Shown: piece by piece, positions 16,611 through 24,500 of the stretch
Position numbering within the stretch: position 1 is the first letter of the stretch
How the letters are laid out: each line of letters opens with the position of its first letter
DNA from: Palsa-504 sp963739615
GTDB lineage: Bacteria; Actinomycetota; Actinomycetes; Streptosporangiales; Streptosporangiaceae
Assembly: GCA_963739615.1 (NCBI GenBank)
Contig: CAVUBD010000016.1
Location: 310,001-374,000, forward strand
Length of the DNA stretch: 64,000 bases
Direction of reading: 5' to 3'
The notes under the pieces: model-generated
Database searches by the model: none
The model's input: only the letters and a program-made list of their open reading frames with translations
What the model was told of the DNA's origin: nothing
Program-made: the position numbers and the translations under genes

Positions 16611-17708
16611 TTAGGTGGCGGCTGCCTGCTCGCGGGCGGCGGCCTGGGCGGCCGCGGCCTGCTCGCGGGCGGCGCGGAGCGCGGCGGCGGCCTCGGCGGC
16701 GGCGGTCTCGGCGGCCTGCTGGGCGGCGCGGGCGGCCTGCAGCGCCTCGGCGAGCGCGTCTGCCTCGGCCTGGGCGGCCTGGGCGGCCTGGGCGGCCTGG
16801 GCGGCCTGGGCGGCCTGGGCGGCGAGGGTGCCCTCGGCGACCTGGCGCGGGCCCTTGTCTTCGGGATGACGACCGGCCTGGACATGTTCAGCGCGCCGGG
16901 CATCGTGCGGCGGCGCGGCCAGGAAGCCGGTGATCAGGGGCGTGAGCAGGCTCGGGCGGGTCACCAGCTCGACGTGGCCGCCGCGGTAGACGTGCAGCGT
17001 CGCGTGCGGGATGCCCGCGGCCAGGATGCGGCCGTTGGCCACCGGGATGATCGGGTCGTCGTCGCCAGTGAGCACCAGGGTGCGCTGGCGGATGAGCGGC
17101 AGCAGCGGCAGCGTGGTGAACCCCAGTGCGGCGGTGTGCTGGTACAGGTAACCGATGCTGAGCTGGCTGATCCGCGCCTTACGCAGGGCGCCGGCCAGCG
17201 CGTCCGGGTCGGTTTTCGCGCTTCCTCCCCACAGGTCGCCGTAGCGGCGCAGGATGAGGTTCTTCACCGGCGGCAGCGGGTTGGGCGGCACCATCGTCTG
17301 CGGCCCGGTTGAGGTCGCCACCAGGATCAGCCGCCGGCACAGGCGCGGGTTGAGCAGCGCGAACTGCTGAGCCAGCCCGCCTCCCCAGGAGATACCCAGG
17401 ACGTCGGCCTGCTGGTGGCCGAGATTGTGCAGCATCTCGCGCAGGAGCAGGGCCAGGGTGGTGAAGCGGTAAGGCAGGTTTGGCAGCTGAGAGCCGCCGA
17501 CGCCGGGGGCATCGAAGCGGATCACCTCGATGGCCGGGTCGAGTGCGTCCACGAACGGCTGGAAGGCTTCCAGTCGCATGCCGATGCCGTTGCACAGCAG
17601 CAGCGGAGGCCCCGTCCCGGTGCCCGGCCGGATTGCGACGCGCAGCGGCGTCCCGCCCACCTGCGTGATCTGTTCGCGCGCGGCGTCATCCCTGACAGGC
17701 ATGTCCAT
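16611..17708 (-). CDS. Alpha/beta hydrolase, PHA-depolymerase-like, with Ala/Gln-rich coiled tail
   Basis: Residues 1-275 form a complete alpha/beta hydrolase: LLLCNGIGMRLEAFQPFVDA (oxyanion loop), VLGISWGGGLAQQFALLNP (nucleophile Ser in GISWG), TLVLTGDDDPIIPVANG (acid) and HVYRGGHVELVT (catalytic His). The nucleophile and acid contexts resemble intracellular medium-chain poly(3-hydroxyalkanoate) depolymerases (PhaZ). Residues about 290-365 form a low-complexity tail in which AAQ triplets repeat, followed by Ala/Glu/Arg heptads likely to form a coiled coil, as in phasins. The tail is encoded partly by a 9-base tandem repeat. The gene faces an XRE regulator across 267 bases. Confidence 0.72.
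   Translation of the reverse strand: MDMPVRDDAAREQITQVGGTPLRVAIRPGTGTGPPLLLCNGIGMRLEAFQPFVDALDPAIEVIRFDAPGVGGSQLPNLPYRFTTLALLLREMLHNLGHQQADVLGISWGGGLAQQFALLNPRLCRRLILVATSTGPQTMVPPNPLPPVKNLILRRYGDLWGGSAKTDPDALAGALRKARISQLSIGYLYQHTAALGFTTLPLLPLIRQRTLVLTGDDDPIIPVANGRILAAGIPHATLHVYRGGHVELVTRPSLLTPLITGFLAAPPHDARRAEHVQAGRHPEDKGPRQVAEGTLAAQAAQAAQAAQAAQAAQAEADALAEALQAARAAQQAAETAAAEAAAALRAAREQAAAAQAAAREQAAAT
16767..16820. repeat. Six-copy 9-base tandem repeat
   Basis: Six consecutive copies of GGCCTGGGC on the plus strand. They lie inside the tail of the hydrolase gene and, read on its strand, encode the repeating AAQ triplet. Copy-number change here would keep the frame and change tail length in steps of three residues. 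Confidence 0.9.
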
Positions 17709-17975
17709 TCCTCCTCGGGCACGCCGTGGCTACCGCCTCTGTGACGGCAGTCACACGGTTACAGGGAATAGTAACGACTGCTCGAAATAGTACGCAAGTA
17801 GCCGAGTATAGTTAACGCGACTGGATTCCCGGCGGGTGAGCGGGGAGCGGGCGCAGGCGCGCAGGTTCGCCCGCGACGTGAATATCACGGCGTCGGGCGG
17901 CGCGGTGGCTGCCGGGACGGTTCACCCTTACCATCTCTGAGCAGAGAGCGAAAAGCACAGAATTACGGGGCGACA
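17709..17975. promoter_or_regulatory. Divergent intergenic region, hydrolase / XRE regulator
   Basis: 267 bases between divergent genes. The centre (about 17760-17820) is much richer in A/T than its surroundings and holds several AGTA/ATAGT words, for example AATAGTAACGACT and CGAGTATAGTTAAC. A promoter and binding site for the XRE protein are plausible, but no clean dyad is visible. Confidence 0.35.
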
Positions 17976-18353
17976 GTGACCGGTACCTGGAACGCGCAGG
18001 CGCAATGCCTGGGCGCCTTCATCCGCAATCGGCGCAAGCTCGCCCGCCTGTCACTGCGTCAGCTTGCTGAGCTGACGTCTCTCTCCAATGCCTACCTGAG
18101 CCAGCTCGAGCGGGGCCTGCACCTGCCATCGGTGCGCGTGCTCAAGCTGCTCTCCGAAGCGCTGAACGTATCCGCCGAGACGCTGCTTGCCCAGGCGGGC
18201 CTGCTCGACTTGACTCCCTCCGGGGATGGGACCGCGGCGGCTGACGAGCCTCCAGCATCGCCGGTGGAGTCCGCCATCAGCGCCGAAGAGCGCCTGGCCG
18301 ACGAGCAGAAGGCCGCGCTGATCGCCGTCTACCGCAGCATGCTCCGCTCCTAG
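17976..18353 (+). CDS. XRE-family transcriptional regulator
   Basis: 125 residues with a classical helix-turn-helix at 10-70: LGAFIRNRRKLARLSLRQLA, then SLSNAYLSQLERGLHLPSVR, then VLKLLSEALNVSAETLLAQA. The C-terminal part (ERLADEQKAALIAVYRSM) is a helix found in a set of actinobacterial regulators of this size. Divergent from the PHA-depolymerase-like hydrolase, which it probably controls. The GTG start at 17976 gives the normal spacing before the first helix. Confidence 0.82.
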   Translation: MTGTWNAQAQCLGAFIRNRRKLARLSLRQLAELTSLSNAYLSQLERGLHLPSVRVLKLLSEALNVSAETLLAQAGLLDLTPSGDGTAAADEPPASPVESAISAEERLADEQKAALIAVYRSMLRS

Positions 18354-19066
18354 CGCACCTCTCCGCCGCTGCTGCGCTACCCGCCGGCACCCCAGCTGCG
18401 GGGTGCGATACCGTGCGCTGCCGGATCTGCTGTGTCGTATTCCTCCGCGCGTCGGCACGCGGAGCCGGGTCGCTCAGCGCTTCACGCGGCCGCGGAGGGC
18501 GAGCAGTACTGGGCATGCCGGAACTTCTGAGCGAATCAGGATGTCCGTCAGAGGACCCACTGCCGGACACGCAGGGATACCGCTCTGCACGCTGCGCAGG
18601 CTAGTCGTAGCATCACGGATGCTGACAGTGCCATGTCCAGCTACGAGGTGCTCGCACTGGCCGAGATGCCCGCGCCGACGCTGACCGGCGAGGCGCAGCC
18701 CGAGTAGCGCGCGCGGATTAGCTGGCAAAATACGCTCTGAGCGTCTCGCCGAGCGTAGTCGCGCCTTCGCGCGCAACCGGCTCGATGACCGAGTGGTCCT
18801 CGCCGAGGAGGTTCGGCAGCCACTGCAGTCGTGGCACGTCAATGGCCAGCGCCGTAGCGGCCTCGCCTATGGCGGTTACTGCCAGCAGACCTCCTGAGCC
18901 ACCGTATTCGTCCCGGGTCCCCGGTATGGCGCGAGATCGGGGCAATGTGACTTTGGGCTCAGCGGCATGAGCCTTTGTGCTCTATCAGGACCGGCAAGCG
19001 ACACGTTCGCTAACAAGAACTGGTCATGCGCCAGGAAAGGAACGCTCTGCAGAAGGGAGGCGTTCC
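18354..19066. other. Intergenic region before the Hdr/Mvh operon
   Basis: About 700 bases without a convincing gene. A minus-strand ORF at 18718-18945 (75 residues, GGSGGLLAVTAIGEAATALA and VPRLQWLPNLLGEDHS) looks protein-like but I do not recognise it; it may be a gene fragment. GGCTCA (18959-18964) and TGAGCC (18971-18976 region) form a short dyad about 90 bases before hdrC, a candidate operator or terminator. Confidence 0.35.
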
Positions 19067-19630
19067 GTGGGAATGTCGCCGCTGGTGTTCGCACCAAGCC
19101 GGGCACCGGGTGCAATTGATGAGGTGCTGCCGCAATTTTGCATCCAGTGCGGCACATGCAATGTTTTCTGTCCGATGATCGAATACATGGACTATTCTCC
19201 GCGGGTCCTCAACGCGATGCTGATGGCCGGACGCTATGACGATGTTCTGCGCAGCCGCGCCATCTGGGCCTGCACAGGGTGCTACGCGTGCACGGTCGAG
19301 TGCCCGAAGCAGCTCCCGGTTACCGAGTCGATCTATGCGCTGAAGCGGGCGTCGATGCGGGCCGGCGTCTATCCGCGGCGGTTCGTCACTCCAGTCCTGG
19401 CGCGCCAGTTCGTCCGGACCATTAACAGGCGGGGGCGGAGCAGCGAGGCGTGGCTCTCGCTGTCCCTCTACCTGCGAACCCGCCCCTTCCAGCTGCTGAA
19501 ATACGCGCCGGTGGCGCTGCGCCTGATACGGCGGGGCAGGCTGCCGCTGCGGCCTGAGTCGGTGCGCGAGCCGGCACAGCTACGGAAGGTCCTCGCTGCC
19601 CTCGATGTGACGACTGGGGAGGACGCATGA
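19067..19630 (+). CDS. hdrC: Heterodisulfide reductase subunit C (HdrC)
   Basis: 187 residues with two [4Fe-4S] motifs: FCIQCGTCNVFCPM near residue 25 and CTGCYACTVECPKQ near residue 70. This is the HdrC ferredoxin-type fold, which passes electrons from HdrA to the catalytic HdrB. The C-terminal 80 residues are basic and helical (FLPxLxLxLRTRPxQLLKYAP style), as in HdrC. GTG at 19067 sits 6 bases after GGGAGG; ATG at 19073 is also possible. It is the first gene of an eight-gene operon, and hdrB starts within its stop codon (ATGA). Confidence 0.9.
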   Translation: MGMSPLVFAPSRAPGAIDEVLPQFCIQCGTCNVFCPMIEYMDYSPRVLNAMLMAGRYDDVLRSRAIWACTGCYACTVECPKQLPVTESIYALKRASMRAGVYPRRFVTPVLARQFVRTINRRGRSSEAWLSLSLYLRTRPFQLLKYAPVALRLIRRGRLPLRPESVREPAQLRKVLAALDVTTGEDA

Positions 19631-20547
19631 GTTACGCCTACTATCCCGGATGCTCGGCGAAGGGGACCGGCCGTGCCTATGAGGAGTCGCTGCACGCCGT
19701 ATTCGGGGCGCTCGGGACCGGCCTGGATGAACTCGAGGACTGGAACTGCTGCGGCGCTTCGGGGTTCCCCGCGGTCGACGCGGCCAAGGCGGCCGCCCTG
19801 TCGGCCCGCAATCTCGCGCTGGCCGAGGGTGCGCGGCCCGGCCCAGGGCCGGTCGACGTCGTTGCGCCATGCGCAGGCTGCTACCGCGCGCTGCTGAAGA
19901 CCGAGCGCACGCTCGCCGACGACGGCGCGATGGCCGCTCGCGTCGGCGGGGCGCTGGACGCGGCCGGGCTGCGGTATGAGGGTCGTGCCCGGGTACGGCA
20001 CCCGCTGGACGTGCTGGTTAACGACATCGGGCTCGACCGGATCGCTCAAGCCGCGGTCCGGCCGCTGGCGGGACTGCGGGTCGCCTGCTACTACGGCTGC
20101 CTGCTCGTGCGCCCGTATGCGACATTCGACGACCGGCGCACGCCGACGTCGATGGAGCGGCTGCTGGAGTCGGTCGGCGCGGAGCCCGTCGACTGGCCGT
20201 TGCGGACACGCTGCTGTGGCGGCTCCTGCTACTGTGGCGGGCCGCTCATCGGCGCGCTGCCCGAAGCGACGCTTCGGCTCAGCTACCGGCTGCTGAAGGA
20301 CGCGAAGCGGCGCGGCGCAGACGCGATCGCCACCGTCTGCCCGCTGTGCCAGTTCAACCTCGAGGCGTTCCAGGGCCAGATGGCCCGCAAGTTCGGCGAG
20401 CCCCTGGACATCACGGTCGGTTTCTTCACCCAATGGCTGGGGACGGCGCTCGGGCTCGACGAGCGGGCGCTCGGAGTCCGCCGGATGCTGCGCTGGCAGC
20501 TGCCGGAGCCCGCCGGGGCGGAGGGAGGCTCCCATGGAGGGACCTGA
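19627..20547 (+). CDS. hdrB: Heterodisulfide reductase subunit B (HdrB)
   Basis: 306 residues with the duplicated CCG domain that binds the two non-cubane [4Fe-4S] clusters reducing disulfides. First copy: YYPGCSAKG, WNCCGASGF, PCAGCYR. Second copy: ACYYGCLLVRP, RCCGGSCY, CPLCQFNLEAFQ. All expected cysteines are present, so the catalytic site appears intact. In methanogens the substrate is CoM-S-S-CoB; in bacteria the substrate of such proteins is generally unknown. It overlaps hdrC by 4 bases and hdrA starts 14 bases before its stop. Confidence 0.92.
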   Translation: MSYAYYPGCSAKGTGRAYEESLHAVFGALGTGLDELEDWNCCGASGFPAVDAAKAAALSARNLALAEGARPGPGPVDVVAPCAGCYRALLKTERTLADDGAMAARVGGALDAAGLRYEGRARVRHPLDVLVNDIGLDRIAQAAVRPLAGLRVACYYGCLLVRPYATFDDRRTPTSMERLLESVGAEPVDWPLRTRCCGGSCYCGGPLIGALPEATLRLSYRLLKDAKRRGADAIATVCPLCQFNLEAFQGQMARKFGEPLDITVGFFTQWLGTALGLDERALGVRRMLRWQLPEPAGAEGGSHGGT

Positions 20548-23500
20548 CGCAGACCGCCCACAGGCGGCGCTGCCCGCGAAGGTCGGAGTGTATGTCTGTC
20601 ACTGCGGCCATAACATCGCCGCCAAGGTGGATGTCGAGCGCGTCGTCGCGTGCGCCGCCGCACTGCCTGGCGTGTCGGTCGCGCGTGACTACAAGTTCAT
20701 GTGCTCGGACCCGGGCCAGGAGCTGATTCAGCAGGATATCCGCGACGGCCTGGTGAACCGGGTCGTCGTCGCCTCATGCTCGCCGCTCATGCACGGGGCG
20801 ACGTTCCGGCGGGCTACGGAGGCCGGCGGGATCAGTCCCTTTTACTCCCAGATGGCGAGCATCCGCGAGCATGTGAGCTGGGTAACCGGTGATAAAGGGG
20901 ACGCGACGGAGAAGGCGAGCGCGCTCGTCGCCGGCGCGGTCCGCCGCGTCGCCGTGCACGAGCAGCTGGACCGGCGCCGCGCGCCGGTCCACCCGGACGT
21001 GCTCGTCGTCGGCGGCGGGATCGGGGGGATCCACGCGGCGCTCACCCTCGCCGAGGCCGGCAAGCACGTCTACCTGGTGGAGCGCGAGCCGTGCATCGGC
21101 GGCCAGATGGCCAGGTTCGACAAGACCTTTCCGACGCTCGACTGCGCGGCGTGCATCCTCACCCCGAAGATGGTCCAGGTCGGCCAGCACCCGAACATCG
21201 ACCTGCTCTCCTTCAGCGAGGTGGAGGAGGTCTCCGGCTATGTGGGCAACTTCAAGGTCAAGGTGCGCAGGAAGGCCCGCTACATCAACGAGGACGCCTG
21301 CACCGGCTGCAATCTCTGCGTCGAGAACTGCACCTGGGACGGGATCCTCTCCGAATTCGACTACGGCCTCGGCACCCGCCCCGTCGCCTACAAGCCGTTC
21401 CCGCAGGCCGTGCCGGCCTGCCCGGTCATCGACCGCGCGGGCACCTCGCGGTGTACCTTCAGCTGCCCGGCCGGCGTCAAGGCCCACGGCTACGTGTCAC
21501 TGGCCAGGAAGGGCGAGTACGAGAAGGCGTTCGACCTCGTGCTCGATGCGACGCCCCTGGTCGGGAGCCTGGGCCGGGCCTGTTACGCCCAGTGCGAGGC
21601 CGAGTGCACCAGGGCGGGCCTGGAGGGCCCGCTGCCGATCCGGCGGCTGAAGCGCTTCATCGCCGACACCCACTACGACCGGGGAGCACCCGCCGTCACC
21701 GAGGTAGCCCCCCCGAACGGCAAGCAGGTGGCGGTGGTCGGCTCGGGGCCGGCCGGCCTGACTGCCGCCTGGCACCTCGCGCGCAAGGGCTACCGCGTCA
21801 AGATATTCGAGGCCGCGGCCGAGCCTGGCGGGATGCTCAGGCTGGCCATCCCGGGTTACCGGCTGCCGGTGGCGGTGGTCGAGCGGGACATCGAGAACGT
21901 GACCGCGCTGGGCGTGGAGATCGCTACCAGCACGCGTGTCGGGAACCTCGAAGGACTGCGGCGCGAAGGGTACGACGCGATCCTGGTGGCAACCGGCGCA
22001 CCGGTCTCTACCCGCCTCGGCGTGCCGGGCGAGGACCTGGACGGCGTCGTCTCCGGCCTGGAGTTCCTCGAGGCGGCCAAGCGCGGCGAGGCGGCCGGCC
22101 TGGAGGGGAGGCGGGCCGTCGTCGTGGGCGGCGGAAACGTGGCGATGGATGCCGCGCGGACCGCCCGGCGGCTCGGCGCGCCAGCAGAGAAGGGGGAAGG
22201 GGAGGCGGGTGGGGAGCCGGAGGAGATCATGGTGACCGACGCCGCGCGGACCGCCTGGCGGCTCGGCGCGCCAGAAGTGACCGTGGCCTACCGGCGCGGC
22301 CGCGGCGAGATGCCGGCCTACCCGGAGGAAGTAGAAGCCGCGGAGCAGGAGGGGACCAGGCTGAGCTTCCAGGTCGCGCCCGTCGAGGTCCTGGGCGACG
22401 AGCACGGGCGGGTGAGCGGGCTGCGCTGCGTCCGGACCGAGCTCGGCGCGCCCGACGCCTCAGGCCGCCGCCGCCCGGAGCCGGTCCGAGGGAGCGAGTT
22501 CGTGATCCCCTGCGAGGTGGTGATCGCCGCGGCCGGGCTGCGGCCGGAAGCGGCGACCCTCGCCCCGCGGCTGGCGATGGCCGCGAACCAGACGATCCAG
22601 GTCGACCCGGGAACGCTGCAGACCGATGTCCCGTACGTCTTCGCCGCAGGCGACGTCGTGTCGGGCGCGCTCGACATCGCGCACGCGGTCGGGCGCGGGC
22701 AACTGGCCGCCTTCATGATTGACCGCTGGCTGCAGGGGGCCGAGCTTGATCCGGCGAGCTTCGACGCGAAGCTGCCGGTCGTCGAGGCGGCCGACGTGCT
22801 GGCGAAGCAGCATCCGGCGCGCGGCCACCTGGGCCCGCGGACGCCGGCCACCCGCTTCGCCGCCGCGCCGGCCGATTTCGCGGAACTCGAACCGCCGCTG
22901 ACCGAGGCGGAGGCGCGGTACGGCGCCGCGCGGTGCCTGGACTGCGGCGTCTGCTCCGAATGCGGGCAGTGCATCGCGGCCTGCGAGGCCGGCGCGATCG
23001 ACCTGGCGATGCGTGACACGGAGGTCGAGCTCGACGTCGGGGCGATCATCGCGGCCACCGGCTACAAGCCGTTTGACGCCAGGCGGATCCCCCAGTACGG
23101 CTACGGTAAGTACCCGAACGTCTTCACGGCCCCCGAGGTGGAGCGCCTCCTCAACGCCTCCGGCCCGACCCAGGGCGAGATCGTGCTGCGCACCGGAGGG
23201 CGCCCGCGGACGGTAGGCATCATCCATTGCGTCGGCTCGCGCGACGCCAGGTACAACCCCTATTGCTCCCGCGTGTGCTGCATGTACTCGCTGAAGCTGG
23301 CCCACCTGATCAAGGAGCACACCGGCGCGGAAGTTTACAACTTCTACATCGACATGCGGACTCCGGGCAAGGGCTATGAGGAGTTCTACGAGAAGGTGAT
23401 GAAGGAGGGGGTGTACCTCATCCGCGGCCGCGTCGCCGAGGTGAGCGATGAGCCGGACTCGCCCGGGGACGAAGGAAGGCTCATCCTCCGCGCCGAGGAT

Positions 23501-24031
23501 ACGCTGGCCGGCTGCGTGCGGCAGATCCCGGTCGACATGGTCGTGCTCGCGGTGGCCCTGGAGCCGCAGGCCGACGCCGAGCATGTCGGCAGGATGCTGA
23601 ACATCAGCTGCGGCTCGGAGGGTTTCTTCACCGAACGGCACCCGAAGCTCGCTCCCGTGTCCACGTTCACCGACGGCGTCTTCCTGGCCGGCGCCTGCCA
23701 GGGGCCCAAGGACATCCCGGACACCGTGGCCCAGGCCGGCGCGGCCGCCGCGGAGGCCCTGGTGATGATCGACCGCGGCTCGATGGAACTCGAGCCGAGC
23801 ACAGCCTTCGTCGACGCGGCGAAGTGCTCCGGCTGTCGCGTCTGCGTCGGCCTCTGCCCGTTCGGTGCGTTGTCCTTCGACCCGGAAACGGGGGTCGCGG
23901 TGGCCAACGAGGTGCTCTGCAAGGGGTGCGGCGTGTGCGTCGCCGCCTGCCCGGCGGGCGCGATGCAGCAGCACCTGTTCACCGACGAGCAGGTCCTCGC
24001 CGAGATCGAGGGGGTGCTCAGGAGTGTCTGA
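20534..24031 (+). CDS. hdrA: HdrA, electron-bifurcating flavoprotein, with a GltD-like insertion
   Basis: 1165 residues against about 650 for methanogen HdrA. The N-terminus is HdrA: VYVCHCGHNIAAKVDV (about 20), then VLVVGGGIGGIHAALTLAEA (FAD, about 152) and CTGCNLCVENC (about 258). From about residue 300 to 740 a second flavoprotein is inserted: RCTFSCPAGVKAHGYV, VAVVGSGPAGLTAAWHLARK, AVVVGGGNVAMDAART and VFAAGDVVSGALDIAHAVGR. This is the NADPH-binding small subunit of glutamate synthase (GltD/NfnB type). HdrA sequence resumes at CLDCGVCSECGQCIAACEAG (about 801), with IIHCVGSRDARYNPYCSRVC, and ends in two ferredoxin motifs (CSGCRVCVGLCP at 1098, CKGCGVCVAACP at 1129). A GGAGG precedes the ATG. 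Confidence 0.93.
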   Translation: MEGPDADRPQAALPAKVGVYVCHCGHNIAAKVDVERVVACAAALPGVSVARDYKFMCSDPGQELIQQDIRDGLVNRVVVASCSPLMHGATFRRATEAGGISPFYSQMASIREHVSWVTGDKGDATEKASALVAGAVRRVAVHEQLDRRRAPVHPDVLVVGGGIGGIHAALTLAEAGKHVYLVEREPCIGGQMARFDKTFPTLDCAACILTPKMVQVGQHPNIDLLSFSEVEEVSGYVGNFKVKVRRKARYINEDACTGCNLCVENCTWDGILSEFDYGLGTRPVAYKPFPQAVPACPVIDRAGTSRCTFSCPAGVKAHGYVSLARKGEYEKAFDLVLDATPLVGSLGRACYAQCEAECTRAGLEGPLPIRRLKRFIADTHYDRGAPAVTEVAPPNGKQVAVVGSGPAGLTAAWHLARKGYRVKIFEAAAEPGGMLRLAIPGYRLPVAVVERDIENVTALGVEIATSTRVGNLEGLRREGYDAILVATGAPVSTRLGVPGEDLDGVVSGLEFLEAAKRGEAAGLEGRRAVVVGGGNVAMDAARTARRLGAPAEKGEGEAGGEPEEIMVTDAARTAWRLGAPEVTVAYRRGRGEMPAYPEEVEAAEQEGTRLSFQVAPVEVLGDEHGRVSGLRCVRTELGAPDASGRRRPEPVRGSEFVIPCEVVIAAAGLRPEAATLAPRLAMAANQTIQVDPGTLQTDVPYVFAAGDVVSGALDIAHAVGRGQLAAFMIDRWLQGAELDPASFDAKLPVVEAADVLAKQHPARGHLGPRTPATRFAAAPADFAELEPPLTEAEARYGAARCLDCGVCSECGQCIAACEAGAIDLAMRDTEVELDVGAIIAATGYKPFDARRIPQYGYGKYPNVFTAPEVERLLNASGPTQGEIVLRTGGRPRTVGIIHCVGSRDARYNPYCSRVCCMYSLKLAHLIKEHTGAEVYNFYIDMRTPGKGYEEFYEKVMKEGVYLIRGRVAEVSDEPDSPGDEGRLILRAEDTLAGCVRQIPVDMVVLAVALEPQADAEHVGRMLNISCGSEGFFTERHPKLAPVSTFTDGVFLAGACQGPKDIPDTVAQAGAAAAEALVMIDRGSMELEPSTAFVDAAKCSGCRVCVGLCPFGALSFDPETGVAVANEVLCKGCGVCVAACPAGAMQQHLFTDEQVLAEIEGVLRSV
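22148..22274 (+). repeat. 37-base direct repeat with 90-base period inside hdrA
   Basis: 22148-22184 and 22238-22274 are nearly identical (two differences) and start with GATGCCGCGCGGACC / GACGCCGCGCGGACC. The period of 90 bases keeps the frame and adds 30 residues, duplicating DAARTAxRLGAP in the NADPH-binding helix of the GltD-like insertion. The segment between, rich in Gly and Glu, interrupts a loop that is normally short. Confidence 0.88.
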
Positions 24032-24500
24032 GAACCGCTTCCAGCCGAAGATCGTCGCCTTCTTCTGTACCTGGTGCACGTACACGGCGGCCGACCTGGC
24101 GGGTATCTCCCGGCTGACCTACGCGCCGAACGTCCGGCCGATACGCCTGATGTGCTCGGGCAGGCTCGATCCGCAGTTCGTGCTTGCGGCCTTCCGCCAC
24201 GGCGCGGACGGAGTGCTGATCGGCGGCTGCCACCCCGGTGACTGCCACTACCAGGAGGGCAACTACAAGGCCCGCCGCCGGATCGAGCTGCTGCGAGCCG
24301 TGCTCCGCGACCTGGGCATCGAGGACCAGCGGCTGCGCATCGAGTGGATCTCGGCGTCGGAGGGCGAGAAGGTGCAGCGGGTCTGCAACGAGATGACCGA
24401 GGAGCTGCGCGGACTCGGGCCGCTGCGCCTGGAGGGCCCTCAGCGCCAGGCCGCTGAGCCCGCCGCGGCGGGGGCCGAGAACGGAGGCGGGGCACGATGA
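24024..24500 (+). CDS. mvhD: MvhD, hydrogenase-to-HdrA electron transfer subunit
   Basis: 158 residues with the MvhD/FlpD fold: KIVAFFCTWCTYTAADLAGI, then IRLMCSGRLDPQFVLAAFRH, then GADGVLIGGCHPGDCHYQEG. It carries the [2Fe-2S] cysteines (WC, MCSGR, GGCHPGDCHY) through which electrons pass from the hydrogenase to HdrA. The last 25 residues are an Ala/Gly-rich tail. GTG at 24024 overlaps the hdrA stop; the Shine-Dalgarno is the GAGGGGG about 10 bases upstream. The pair with HdrA is diagnostic for the Mvh-Hdr type complex. Confidence 0.9.
   Translation: MSENRFQPKIVAFFCTWCTYTAADLAGISRLTYAPNVRPIRLMCSGRLDPQFVLAAFRHGADGVLIGGCHPGDCHYQEGNYKARRRIELLRAVLRDLGIEDQRLRIEWISASEGEKVQRVCNEMTEELRGLGPLRLEGPQRQAAEPAAAGAENGGGAR

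Noticed and set aside
16767..16820. CRISPR-like short repeat array
   Set aside because: The 9-base units are contiguous with no spacers; it is a tandem repeat within a coding region.
18718..18945. 75-residue minus-strand ORF before the Hdr operon
   Set aside because: Looks somewhat protein-like, but no family, no clear ribosome site and no neighbour relation; not reported as a gene.
22460..24085. 541-residue minus-strand ORF opposite hdrA
   Set aside because: Shadow of GC-rich codons in hdrA; Arg/Gly/Val-rich, no family motif, while the plus strand has continuous cofactor motifs.
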